Shown here piece by piece: positions 52,250-60,284 of a stretch of 64,000 nucleotides of DNA. Below the pieces are notes generated by a model. It was given only the letters and a program-made list of their open reading frames with translations, was not told where the DNA came from and did not search any database. The DNA is from Mesorhizobium liriopis (lineage in GTDB: Bacteria; Pseudomonadota; Alphaproteobacteria; Rhizobiales; Rhizobiaceae): NCBI RefSeq assembly GCF_024053505.1, contig NZ_JAMXQS010000001.1, positions 434,001 through 498,000 on the forward strand. The letters are read 5' to 3'. The first letter of the stretch is position 1; each line of letters begins with the position of its first letter. The position numbers and the translations under genes were made by a program.

Positions 52250-53005
52250 ATGGAGCGGGGGAAGGAACGGGTCCTCCACTTCCTGCGTGGTGGCGAGGCG
52301 ACGGAAACGGCGGCATCGGGCGGCGCTGGGACGCGGCTGCTGGAGCGCGGAGGCGGATCGCTCAGCGTGGCTGCGGCCGATCTGGATGGGCTGGTGAAGC
52401 TCGGCCTGATCGAGCGCGCGGGCGGTGTGGTGCGGCTGGTGAAGCAAAAGGGCGATGCGCTGGGCGCGCAGCCGCGCCAAGTGGCGTCAGTCGCAGTCGG
52501 CGGAAGCGCGCCGGCGCGTGCGGCGATCAATCTCTCCGAATCGCCGCTCGGCTCGCTGATGCGGCGAAAGACCAAGGAGGGCGAGGCGTTTCTGAGTGAC
52601 GCGGAGTTTCACGCGGGCGAGCGGTTGCGGGCGGATTTCACGCGGGGGCAGCTGATGCCCCGGCTGGGCGCGAGCTGGGTCGGTTCGGTCTCATCGGGCA
52701 AACGCGGCGCGGGCGGCGGGGTAGTGGAACTGACGGATGCCGCCATGGCCGCGCGGCTGCGAGTGGGCAAGGCGCTGGACGCGGTGGGTCCGGAACTGTC
52801 GGGCGTGCTGGTCGATGTCTGCTGTTTCCTGAAAGGGCTGGAGCAGGTCGAAAGCGAGCGGGGCTGGCCGGTGCGCTCGGCCAAGATCGTGCTGAAGACG
52901 GCTCTGGGCGTGCTGGCACGGCACTACCGGCCGGAAGATGAAAAGCCGAAGGCCGGCGTTTTTCACTGGGGTGCGGCGGATTACCGCCCCAAGCTGAAGG
53001 ACTGA
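52250..53005 (+). CDS. DUF6456 protein
   Basis: A 251-residue protein of unknown function. The N-terminal part has a predicted winged-helix look (RVLHFLRGGEA, LSVAAADLDGLVKLGLIERAGGVVRLV). The C-terminal half, INLSESPLGSLMRRKTKEGEAFLSDAEFHAGERLRADFTRGQLMPRLGASW, then GPELSGVLVDVCCFLKGLEQVESERGWPVRSAKIVLKTALGVLARHY, matches DUF6456, common in Rhizobiales and also seen in phage-like settings. It is coupled to the DnaA-like HTH gene, so the two probably act together in transcription or replication control. Confidence 0.85.
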   Translation: MERGKERVLHFLRGGEATETAASGGAGTRLLERGGGSLSVAAADLDGLVKLGLIERAGGVVRLVKQKGDALGAQPRQVASVAVGGSAPARAAINLSESPLGSLMRRKTKEGEAFLSDAEFHAGERLRADFTRGQLMPRLGASWVGSVSSGKRGAGGGVVELTDAAMAARLRVGKALDAVGPELSGVLVDVCCFLKGLEQVESERGWPVRSAKIVLKTALGVLARHYRPEDEKPKAGVFHWGAADYRPKLKD

Positions 53006-53011
53006 CGCGGC

Positions 53012-53443
53012 TCAGGCGGCCACTTCGAGGGCTTCCTGGGCGTCGTGCTTGATGCGGCGGATCATGGAGCGCAAGCCGTTGGCGCGCTGGGGGGTGAGGT
53101 GCTCGTTGAGGCCGAGCTCGCGCAGGATCGGCTCGGCATCCGTTGCGACGATCTCCGAGGCGTGCTTGCCGGAATAAAGCGCGAGCATGATGGCGACGAG
53201 GCCGCGCACGATATGGGCGTCGGACTGGCCGCGGAAGCGCACGACGGGATCGGCCCCGCTCTCACGCTCGGTGACGAGCCAGACCTGGCTGACGCAGCCC
53301 GACACCTTGTTCTGGGACGACTGCTCGTCGGGCGCGAGTTGCGGCAGGTCCTCGCCGAGCTCGATGACGTAGCGATAGCGGTCGTCGAAGCTGTCGGCGT
53401 CGAGAAACGCGAAGTCGTCGCGAATTTCCTGAATGGTCTTCAT
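53012..53443 (-). CDS. sufE: SufE family sulfur acceptor
   Basis: A 143-residue Fe-S cluster assembly protein that takes persulfide sulfur from the cysteine desulfurase SufS. The acceptor Cys is in QNKVSGCVSQVWLV. The N-terminus, MKTIQEIRDDFAFLDADSFDDRYRYVIELGEDLP, and LVAIMLALYSGKHASEIV are typical. The ATG at 53443 is preferred to the longer ORF by the family's start. It stands apart from any suf operon and converges on the DUF6456 gene with 6 bases between stops. Confidence 0.93.
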   Translation of the reverse strand: MKTIQEIRDDFAFLDADSFDDRYRYVIELGEDLPQLAPDEQSSQNKVSGCVSQVWLVTERESGADPVVRFRGQSDAHIVRGLVAIMLALYSGKHASEIVATDAEPILRELGLNEHLTPQRANGLRSMIRRIKHDAQEALEVAA

Positions 53444-53474
53444 GAGGGGGATATAGGGAGCGAAATCACTCGCG

Positions 53475-53837
53475 TCACGGCTGCGCGGGCAGATCGTCGA
53501 GATTGGCGGGAATGGCGGAAACGGTTTCGGGGAGAACAACGGCTTCGAGCGCCGCCGGGCCGGCGTTCTGCGTTTCTTCCGTATCCAGGAGCTTCATGGC
53601 GATGCGGCCGGTTTCCTGCGCGCGCACGCTGACGGTGTGAAAGGCGGTGCGGCCCGTCTCGCAGACATCGGGCTTGCGCTCGCACAGGCCCGCGAGATCG
53701 CCCACCGCCTCGCCGGCGGCGGACAATGCCTGGATGGCGTTCACGCGCGGCGCGCCATCATCCGCATTGCCGAAATCGAACGGCAGCGCGAGCAGCACCA
53801 GCGAGAACCAGAAACCCATCCGCAACAAGAAGAACAC
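53475..53837 (-). CDS. DUF5330 protein
   Basis: A 120-residue protein with an N-terminal hydrophobic signal or anchor (FFLLRMGFWFSLVLLALPF) and a short mature domain (NAIQALSAAGEAVGDLAGLCERKPDVCETGRTAFHTVSVRAQETGRI) that matches DUF5330, a Rhizobiales family of unknown function. Two Cys may form a disulfide in the periplasm. Start is GTG 53837 preceded by AAAAGGG. It lies upstream of sufE on the same strand, 31 bases away. Apart from repeat copy C, the gap 53838-54380 holds no gene. Confidence 0.82.
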   Translation of the reverse strand: MFFLLRMGFWFSLVLLALPFDFGNADDGAPRVNAIQALSAAGEAVGDLAGLCERKPDVCETGRTAFHTVSVRAQETGRIAMKLLDTEETQNAGPAALEAVVLPETVSAIPANLDDLPAQP

Positions 53838-54052
53838 CGGCGAACCCTTTTCCGTGAGCGAGCCGGACGCATCCGGATCGAGACCACAGTGACATAGAGG
53901 TGTGGAAGCCAGTTTGAAGATGAGAGGCGAATTGGAGGGAAGGGGGAAAGGAATTGGTTACCGATATCCACAGGCGCGTCGGAAGTTTGAAGAGGATCGG
54001 GTGACTCGCGATGACGGTGTTCCATTGCGGAAAAAAATTCGCCGGCGGAAGC

Positions 54053-54202
54053 GTTACCCCCACCCTTTATCCCTCGCCACAAGGGGGAGGGAGGGCGCCG
54101 GCGCCGCACCTTTTCCCTGAAACTTGGCGTCAGCTTCGAGATTGAACTCAACGATGAGGTCTCCCCTCCCACCTGTGAGGAGGGGTAAGGGGTGGGGGTG
54201 AC
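54053..54202. repeat. GC-rich inverted-repeat element, copy C
   Basis: 150 bp beginning GTTACCCCCACCC and ending GGGGTGGGGGTGAC, with inner CACAAGGGGGAGGGAGGGCG and CCTGTGAGGAGGGG portions. The ends are imperfect inverted repeats equivalent to those at 43047-43193. No ORF. It lies between the divergent DUF5330 and histidine kinase genes. Confidence 0.82.
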
Positions 54203-54380
54203 GTGGCCGCTGGCGCCGCCATTCCTCCAATGCAAAACTCGAGCACGAAAACTTCCCGGCACTTATCCCTTCCTTAAAGCCTCGGATGCGAGTTTGGGCT
54301 TGTTCGAGTTCGGTCCATGATGGGCCGCCAAGTTTGGGCACCTGCGTTTGAGTTTGTTCGGGTATCAGAGCGGAAGGGCC

Positions 54381-55718
54381 ATGATGGCCACGGCTTCGCG
54401 CGCTGCGGCCGTCGGCGCGGGGCTTGCTGTGCTGAATGGCGGCGTTGCCGCGGCTTTCGGCTCGGTGAGCCTGTTTGCGCTGAGCGCCGGAAGTGCCTTG
54501 GCCTGCGGCATGGCGGCATGGGCCGGCTGGCAATCTTCCAATGAGCGCGTCGCTTCGACGGCCGACGACAATCGGGCGGATGAACGAGGCGTGCTTCGGC
54601 TGCGATTCGATGCGACGGGCGAAGCCGACGATGTCGCGGGCGATGCGCGGGCGCTGGTCGGGCTCGCACCGGAGCTTCTGCTGGGTGCCGGGTTCTTCGA
54701 TCGCCTGCAGGTGTCCGACCGCGTGAGTTTCCTTTGCGCGCTTTCCGAGATCCGTGCGGATGGACAGGCGCGCACGCTTTCCCTGCGCGTGCGTCTGCCC
54801 CGCGTCGCGCATGAACAGGCTTCGGGCTATCGGCGCTTCACGGTCGAGCTTCAGAGGTTGGGCTCGGAAGGGCGCAGCGTCGAGATGGCGTTGCGGGATA
54901 CGAGCGAGATCGATTCGCTCCGCGCCGAACTCGATGAGGCGCGGAAGGCGACGGCCGATGCCTGCGCCGAGCGACAGCGCATCATGGCCGCACTCGGCCA
55001 CGAGATCCGCACGCCGCTGAACGCCATCATCGGTTTTTCGGACATGCTGGGCGAGGAAAGCCTCGGCGGCTTCAGCGACCCGCGCCAGCAGGAATATTCG
55101 CGGCTGATCAGGCAATCGGGCGAGCATCTGCTGCTCGTGCTCGACGGTGTGCTGCAGGCTTCCGCCATGGAAGCCGGCGCCTATCGGGCCGAAAGCGAGA
55201 GCTTTTCCATCACGGACGCGGTGGAAACCTGCCGCGCGATGCTGGCCGACACGGCGCGCCTTAAGGGTGTGACGCTGAAGGTTCAGATCGCCTCGTCCTG
55301 CGGGACGGTGAGCGGGGACCGCCGGAGCGTGCAGCAGATCCTCGTCAATCTCGTATCGAACGCCATCAAGTTCACGCCGTCGGGCGGCGAAGTAGCGGTT
55401 GGCGGCCAGCGCGTGGGGTCGCGCCTTCATCTCTGGGTGCGCGACAATGGCGTGGGCATCGATGCGGGCGACCTCGACCGCGTGGGCCAGCCCTTCGTCC
55501 GCGTGGGGCGGGCGAGCGCGGTGGAAGGCCACGGCCTCGGTCTGTCGCTCGTGAAGACGCTGGTGCAGAACCAGGGCGGGACATTTTCCATCGAAAGCGC
55601 GCCGGGCGAAGGAACCCTGGCGACGGTCAGCCTGCCGGTTGACCAGCCGAGCATCAGACGACCGGAGACGACCAGTGCCGAAACCAAGAACGACGCAACG
55701 TTCCGCAAATCGGCCTGA
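54381..55718 (+). CDS. Sensor histidine kinase
   Basis: A 445-residue kinase. Two adjacent hydrophobic segments in residues 5-50 anchor it, then a PAS-like linker with little similarity. The H-box is IMAALGHEIRTPLNAIIGFSDML with phospho-acceptor H207. ATPase boxes are QQILVNLVSNAIKFTPSGG (N), VRDNGVGID (G1) and GHGLGLSLVKTLVQNQGG (G2). The DivJ/PleC-type HisKA is typical of Rhizobiales. No response regulator is adjacent. The ATG at 54381 follows GGAAGGGCC. Its end overlaps the next gene by 44 bases. Confidence 0.9.
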   Translation: MMATASRAAAVGAGLAVLNGGVAAAFGSVSLFALSAGSALACGMAAWAGWQSSNERVASTADDNRADERGVLRLRFDATGEADDVAGDARALVGLAPELLLGAGFFDRLQVSDRVSFLCALSEIRADGQARTLSLRVRLPRVAHEQASGYRRFTVELQRLGSEGRSVEMALRDTSEIDSLRAELDEARKATADACAERQRIMAALGHEIRTPLNAIIGFSDMLGEESLGGFSDPRQQEYSRLIRQSGEHLLLVLDGVLQASAMEAGAYRAESESFSITDAVETCRAMLADTARLKGVTLKVQIASSCGTVSGDRRSVQQILVNLVSNAIKFTPSGGEVAVGGQRVGSRLHLWVRDNGVGIDAGDLDRVGQPFVRVGRASAVEGHGLGLSLVKTLVQNQGGTFSIESAPGEGTLATVSLPVDQPSIRRPETTSAETKNDATFRKSA

Positions 55719-56424
55719 GCGCAAGAAGCAGCCTGTCGCGGTCAAGCGAAAGGCGCAGAAGCCATCGGCCATCGCCGCATTCGCTGCGCGGCATCCGTTC
55801 GAGCTCGTGGGCTCGGCCGGGTTTCTGCTCGCGCTGAGTTTCGTGTCGGCGAATGCGCTGTGGTATCAACCGCACAAGCATCTGGGGGCGTTCTTTGCCA
55901 CGCGGCCGGATGCGTCGGCGCTCGAGGCGCCGGCCGAGCCGGTGGTGCTCACATCCGACCCGACCGTGCGGCATGTTCAGGAAAAGCTGAAGGCGCTGGG
56001 TATCCATCGAGGCGCGGTGGACGGGCTGCCGGGCGCGGACACCCGCAAGGCGGTGGCGGTGTTCCAGGCCGAAGCGGGGCTGGAGCCGACAGGCATCATC
56101 GACCGGGCGCTGCTGACCGCGCTTGAGGCGGCAAGCGGCAGCACGGGGAGCGTGGCACCTGAACCGGCGCGGTCGCGGATCGATCCGGGCGATATGCCCG
56201 CGCTGCCCGCAGCGGGCGCCTCGGCAGCGGATGGGCAGCGTGTGATGCTGATCCAGAAAGGGCTGCGCGCCTTCGGCAACGAGGCCATCGAGGTGGACGG
56301 CAAGATGGGCACGCGGACGCGCGCGGGCATCAAGCAGTTCCAGGCGATGTTCGGCTTGGCGCAGACGGGCGAGCCGGAAGAAGCCGTGCTGGAAAAGATG
56401 CGGGAAGTCGGGTTGGCGGATTGA
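55675..56424 (+). CDS. Peptidoglycan-binding domain membrane protein
   Basis: A 249-residue protein. After a basic cytosolic N-terminus comes one transmembrane helix (HPFELVGSAGFLLALSFVSANALWY), then two PG_binding_1 domains: VRHVQEKLKALGIHRGAVDGLPGADTRKAVAVFQAEAGLEPTGIID and VMLIQKGLRAFGNEAIEVDGKMGTRTRAGIKQFQAMFGLAQTG. It would bind the cell wall from the inner membrane. Start is GTG 55675 (GGAGACGACCA upstream), inside the kinase gene, so the two are translated together. Confidence 0.88.
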   Translation: MPKPRTTQRSANRPERKKQPVAVKRKAQKPSAIAAFAARHPFELVGSAGFLLALSFVSANALWYQPHKHLGAFFATRPDASALEAPAEPVVLTSDPTVRHVQEKLKALGIHRGAVDGLPGADTRKAVAVFQAEAGLEPTGIIDRALLTALEAASGSTGSVAPEPARSRIDPGDMPALPAAGASAADGQRVMLIQKGLRAFGNEAIEVDGKMGTRTRAGIKQFQAMFGLAQTGEPEEAVLEKMREVGLAD

Positions 56425-56465
56425 GGGGAGTATCGCCTCCGGGCGAGAGCCGCGGAAGCGGACGC

Positions 56466-56608
56466 GTCACCCCACCCCGTACCTCGCACCGCAGGTGGGA
56501 GGGGGACGTCGGCACTCCTCTATTCTTTCAGGCCAGGCGACAAGCTTTGGGAGCGACGCTCGGCGATGACGTTCTCTCTTCCTTGCGGGAAGGTACGGGA
56601 TGGGGTGA
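56466..56608. repeat. GC-rich inverted-repeat element, copy D (diverged)
   Basis: About 143 bp beginning GTCACCCCACCCC and ending GGGATGGGGTGAT, with an inner GCAGGTGGGAGGGGGACG block. It is the most diverged of the four copies (31825, 43047, 54053, 56466). It occupies much of the gap 56425-56772 between the peptidoglycan-binding and DUF1491 genes, otherwise empty. Confidence 0.65.
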
Positions 56609-56772
56609 TGCCTCTGCTTCGCTGACTTTGCCGGTTGGTCACTCCAAACAGTTGCGGCAGATCAGGCCGCGAATTCGGGATGGGCTTTCGGCTGGGCGAT
56701 GGCGATCGACAACCCTCGATCATCCTCGCCGACATCTGGCTTATCCACCCCAAACCCGGTTATTCCCGCCTC

Positions 56773-57117
56773 ATGCGATTGACGAGTGATTTCTGGGTGT
56801 CCGTTCTGATCCGGCGCGTGAACGATGGCGGCGGGTTCGCGGCGGTCGTTCGGCGTGGAGCGACGGAAGCCGGGGCGGTCTTCATCGTCGTGCGGGACCG
56901 GTTCGGGGGCGTGGCGCTCTACGGGCCGGCGGCGCAGACGAGTTATGGGGATGAGCCGGTCTCGGAGCGGTTGTTCGCGCTCGTGCCCGTCGAGGGCGAG
57001 GAGGCCGTGGATGCGCGGCTGGAGCGGGAGAAGCGGTTCGATCCGGATAGTTGGGTGGTCGAGATCGAGCCCGGGCGCGAACCGATCGAGGAACTGATCC
57101 CGCTCGCTAAGCCCTGA
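56773..57117 (+). CDS. DUF1491 protein
   Basis: A 114-residue protein of DUF1491: MRLTSDFWVSVLIRRVNDGGGFAAVVRRGATEAGAVFIVVRDRFGGVALYGPA, and the C-terminal FDPDSWVVEIE. Typically found alone in Alphaproteobacteria; no function known. The ATG at 56773 gives the usual family start, the longer ORF being unsupported. It converges on the DUF2336 gene with an 11-base overlap. Confidence 0.88.
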   Translation: MRLTSDFWVSVLIRRVNDGGGFAAVVRRGATEAGAVFIVVRDRFGGVALYGPAAQTSYGDEPVSERLFALVPVEGEEAVDARLEREKRFDPDSWVVEIEPGREPIEELIPLAKP

Positions 57118-57955
57118 CGCGCGACCCCGGCCGGCCATCCTCGCGCCAGCGCTCGAGCGCGGTGGCGACCTGCTGGGGCGTGATCGAGTCGTAGGCGCGG
57201 ATGAAGTTCACGATACGGTTGAGGTCGCCGAAGGCATGGGGCGACACCATCGCCGTGAGCACGAAGGCTTCCTCCGACCGCAGTTCGACGGCGCGCAGGG
57301 CGAGGCCCAATTCGGCGAGGTCGCCATGCGCGACGATGCTTGCGGCGCGGTCGAACCAGATGCCGAGGGCATCGGCCAAAGCCGTTGCGAGAAGCGCGGG
57401 CTTGCCGGTGAGCGCGCTGTCGCGCAGGCGCAGGAAGGTGGTCCGCCGGGTGGCGGGCGCAGGGCGCATCATGGTGCGCAGATGGTCGCGCGTCTGAGCG
57501 GCCGGGTCGGGCTTCGCTTCGGGTTGCGGGGGCACCAGCGGCTGCTCGATGGCGCGCACGAGGCCGGCGATGACGGGGTTGAGGTCACGCCGGCGGCCGA
57601 TGGCAACCGCATGGGCCTGGCCGTGACGGCCGATCAAAGTGAGCAGGTCGACATCGGAAATGGCGGGCGAGCGGACCAGCAGCGGGGCGGCGACGTCGAT
57701 CGTGTCGTTGCAGAGGTGACGGACCAGATCGCGCGGCGCGGTCTCGCATTCCGAGAGGGCCGCCGAGGCGAAGCGGCGAGCGGCGGCGGGCACTTTTTCG
57801 AGAAGCGGCACGGCGAGCGTGTCGAGCCGGCTCGCATCCTGCCGCGAGGGGCGCGGCAGCGAGCAATAGGCCGAGACTGCGGCACGAAAGAGCCCTTCGG
57901 CCCGTTCATCCGCATTGTCGGCGAGCGCAATCTGCCTGAAGACAGAAGAGGACAC
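57107..57955 (-). CDS. DUF2336 protein
   Basis: A 282-residue all-helical protein of DUF2336, with HEAT-like repeats: RFASAALSECETAPRDLVRHLCNDTIDVAAPLLVRSPAISDVDLLTLI and GQAHAVAIGRRRDLNPVIAGLV. Family members occur near flagellar or signalling genes in Alphaproteobacteria, but no function is proven. The start is GTG 57955. It overlaps the DUF1491 gene's end by 11 bases. Confidence 0.85.
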   Translation of the reverse strand: MSSSVFRQIALADNADERAEGLFRAAVSAYCSLPRPSRQDASRLDTLAVPLLEKVPAAARRFASAALSECETAPRDLVRHLCNDTIDVAAPLLVRSPAISDVDLLTLIGRHGQAHAVAIGRRRDLNPVIAGLVRAIEQPLVPPQPEAKPDPAAQTRDHLRTMMRPAPATRRTTFLRLRDSALTGKPALLATALADALGIWFDRAASIVAHGDLAELGLALRAVELRSEEAFVLTAMVSPHAFGDLNRIVNFIRAYDSITPQQVATALERWREDGRPGSRVRA

Positions 57956-58112
57956 GAGCTACCCGAAACGCAACAAAAACAGATATCTACCGGCATCTCC
58001 GAATGCAGAGGTGACGGTTAGGAAAAGGTTACGCCGAATTCCTTAGTGCGCCATTAACGATGGCGGAAATCGGTAGTCCGAAAGCCATCTCTAGACGGAC
58101 AACCTCTCTGCG

Positions 58113-58358
58113 ATGCCCATGAGTGACCTGACCATGTCACGCGCCCGACGTCGATATCGTCGTGCGGCCGAACTAGGCATTCGTCGTTTGCCGACTTATA
58201 TCCTGATGACTCATGGTGATCGATCGCGCCGGGGTAGCATGGCTTCACACTCCAACCGCGACGAGTTTTGGCTCTGTGCCAAAGTCTTCGAGTGCCCTGA
58301 GGGGCCTGACGCCGTGACCACGCATTATCGCGTCGAGAAAGAGATCCGCGGTGCCTGA
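58113..58358 (+). CDS. Possible small protein upstream of the Stealth gene
   Basis: An 81-residue reading frame (later ATG at 58122) ends DEFWLCAKVFECPEGPDAVTTHYRVEKEIRGA and overlaps the next gene's start by 8 bases (GTGCCTGA). The first half is basic, RRRYRRAAELGIRRLPTYIL. No family is recognised and the ribosome site is weak, but the overlap suggests translational coupling. It might instead be an untranslated leader. The rest of 57956-58112 shows no gene. Confidence 0.35.
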   Translation: MPMSDLTMSRARRRYRRAAELGIRRLPTYILMTHGDRSRRGSMASHSNRDEFWLCAKVFECPEGPDAVTTHYRVEKEIRGA

Positions 58359-59373
58359 TATCGATTTCGTCATAACATGGGTGGACGGCTCGGACGACAG
58401 ATCAACCCACGCGCACATGCGCGCAAAGGCTGAAACCGGCGACGGAAAGCGCGCCTTGCGATTTCAACAGAGCGGCGAAGTTTACTATTTGATCGCGTCC
58501 ATCCTCAAATACGCGCCTTTTGTTCGGCGAATCTATCTCGTCACCGACAACCAGAAACCGCCGTTGCTCGACCATTTCTTCGAAGCGGGGCTCTGCAGCG
58601 CGGACCGGCTCCGACTCGTGTCGCATGATACCATCTTCGAAGGCCTCGATGTGCCGAGGCCGACTTTCAACTCGCTGACGATCGAAGCCGCACTCTGGCG
58701 CATTCCGGGGCTGTCGGAGCATTTCGTTTACAGCAATGACGACATGTTCCTGAACGCACCGCTCAAGGAAGAAGACTTCTTCCGAGGTGATGTCCCGGTG
58801 ATCGGCGGCACTCTGACAGTGCCGGATGCGTGGCGTCCGCGCTCATTCGCGCGCAACCTGCTCGCCCGTCTTCGGGGAAATGAGGTGCGCGAGCGTCCGA
58901 GATACAGCCGGGATCATGAACGAGGCGCGAGACTGGCCGGCAATCGGGGCCTGTTCCTGCTTGCCCATCATCATCCCCATCCCCTGCGTCGCTCGACGTT
59001 GGAAAGCTTCTATGCGGAAAGACCGGACGTGCTGACAGCCCAGTTGCAGCATCGGTTTCGCCACGGATCTCAATATCTGCCGGTCGGGCTGTCCAACCAC
59101 CTCGAGCGGCTGAAGCACGGTGCCAAATTCGGTGCGAAGAGGTCGGTCGTCTACATACGCAGAAATCGAAGCTCCTTCGAGATGAAGCGGAACCTTGCCG
59201 CAATCCGCGATGCTTCGACACAGTTCGGCTGCGTGCAAAGTTTGGAGCGGTTCCCGCCGGCTGCTCAGAAGCAGATCCATGCGGCGCTGACCGAGAAATT
59301 CGCGGAGACACTTCCGCCCGGCATCATCCATCGGAACCCGTTATCGGGGCCGTCACGGTTGAAGGCAGCATAA
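58351..59373 (+). CDS. Stealth-family phosphotransferase (polysaccharide polymerase-like)
   Basis: A 340-residue protein with the Stealth conserved regions: CR1 IDFVITWVDGSDDRS at the very N-terminus, CR2 VRRIYLVTDNQKPPLLDHF with HFVYSNDDMFLNAPL, CR3 HHHPHPLRRSTLESFY and a short CR4. Stealth proteins transfer hexose-1-phosphate to make phosphodiester-linked capsule or exopolysaccharide. Start is GTG 58351, giving V/M-PDIDFVITW. The base composition looks less GC-rich than the flanks. No other capsule genes are adjacent, so it may be an acquired singleton. Confidence 0.88.
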   Translation: MPDIDFVITWVDGSDDRSTHAHMRAKAETGDGKRALRFQQSGEVYYLIASILKYAPFVRRIYLVTDNQKPPLLDHFFEAGLCSADRLRLVSHDTIFEGLDVPRPTFNSLTIEAALWRIPGLSEHFVYSNDDMFLNAPLKEEDFFRGDVPVIGGTLTVPDAWRPRSFARNLLARLRGNEVRERPRYSRDHERGARLAGNRGLFLLAHHHPHPLRRSTLESFYAERPDVLTAQLQHRFRHGSQYLPVGLSNHLERLKHGAKFGAKRSVVYIRRNRSSFEMKRNLAAIRDASTQFGCVQSLERFPPAAQKQIHAALTEKFAETLPPGIIHRNPLSGPSRLKAA

Positions 59374-59571
59374 AGAGGGCGGGATTGAACTGCTTGTGAC
59401 GCACCCGGCTGAAAGCGGTGCGGGCTGTATCGGTTGTTGCAACTTTGCAATGGCGGCCAGCGACCTCTGCGTGAGCTATCTTACATTAGTGTCTCGTTAA
59501 CCATGGCATGTGTTGATCTGTGGCGGAGGCGTTGCGTTGTGCTCCGGCGTTTTTCCGCGAGAAGCCTGGAT

Positions 59572-59742
59572 ATGTCAGCTCAGATCATTTCATTCACGCC
59601 GCGCAGTCCCCGACCAAAGCCACAGGCGGGACCGGGGGAGATCGTGTTTTTCCTGGGCGTTCGCTACGAGCGCTATGACGGGGATGAGGCGCAGCCGGTT
59701 CGGGTCGAGCCGGCGGATGCGCGCCGCAGCGGCACTCACTGA
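59572..59742 (+). CDS. Small conserved-looking hypothetical protein
   Basis: Fifty-six residues: MSAQIISFTPRSPRPKPQAG, then PGEIVFFLGVRYERYDGDEAQPVRVEP. The compact strand-rich pattern looks like a real small protein. An upstream extension (59434 onward) has no ribosome site; the gap 59374-59571 holds nothing else. Function unknown. It converges with the DUF1254 gene, overlapping by 7 bases at the ends. Confidence 0.5.
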   Translation: MSAQIISFTPRSPRPKPQAGPGEIVFFLGVRYERYDGDEAQPVRVEPADARRSGTH

Positions 59743-60284
59743 GGAGGCGCGGTCGTCTCCGCCGGACGCGAGCAGCGCAGGCTGGACAGGAAAGCGCGCA
59801 CGGAGGCGGTCCAGCTCGGATCGGGGTTGAAGCTCCGCAAGACGAGGATGCCTTCCTCAGTGTCGATCCGCACCGGCGTGGGGGCTTGCGGGTCGGGTTC
59901 GGCATTGCCTTGGGCGGCAGCTTGCGAGGGGTCGAGCAGGACGAGACCGAGTTGGCCCGCGAGCGCGCGGTCGGTGAGGCTGTAAAGGTTCTGGCCTTCG
60001 CGACCATAGACGGAAATCGACCAGAACGGGACGCTGCCCTGGGCGGCAACGGTCACGGGACCCTCGGAGAGGTCGAAACGGCAGGCAGCACTTGCGAAGA
60101 ACGGGTCCTGGCCGAGCGCGGTGGGCGCACGGTCCTGCGCAACCGTTTCGTAAAGGGGAGCCGCGCTCGCGAGACTGGTCCAGGCATCGCGCTGCGAGAG
60201 GGCGGGCAGAAGCAGGAGCATCGCGACATGGACGATGCCGGCACCGACGAGCCCCTCGATGATCGCGTAGAAGACTTTAGCCAT
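59736..60284 (-). CDS. DUF1254 protein
   Basis: A 182-residue protein. An N-terminal helix (FYAIIEGLVGAGIVHVAMLLLLPAL) anchors it. The mature part, APLYETVAQDRAPTALGQDPFFASAACRFDLSEGPVTVAAQGSVPFWSISVYGREGQNLYSLTDRALAG, matches DUF1254, often paired with DUF1214. Function unknown. Its start overlaps the DUF1214 gene's stop by 8 bases, so they form a translationally coupled pair in the envelope next to the PBP1A gene. Confidence 0.85.
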   Translation of the reverse strand: MAKVFYAIIEGLVGAGIVHVAMLLLLPALSQRDAWTSLASAAPLYETVAQDRAPTALGQDPFFASAACRFDLSEGPVTVAAQGSVPFWSISVYGREGQNLYSLTDRALAGQLGLVLLDPSQAAAQGNAEPDPQAPTPVRIDTEEGILVLRSFNPDPSWTASVRAFLSSLRCSRPAETTAPPQ

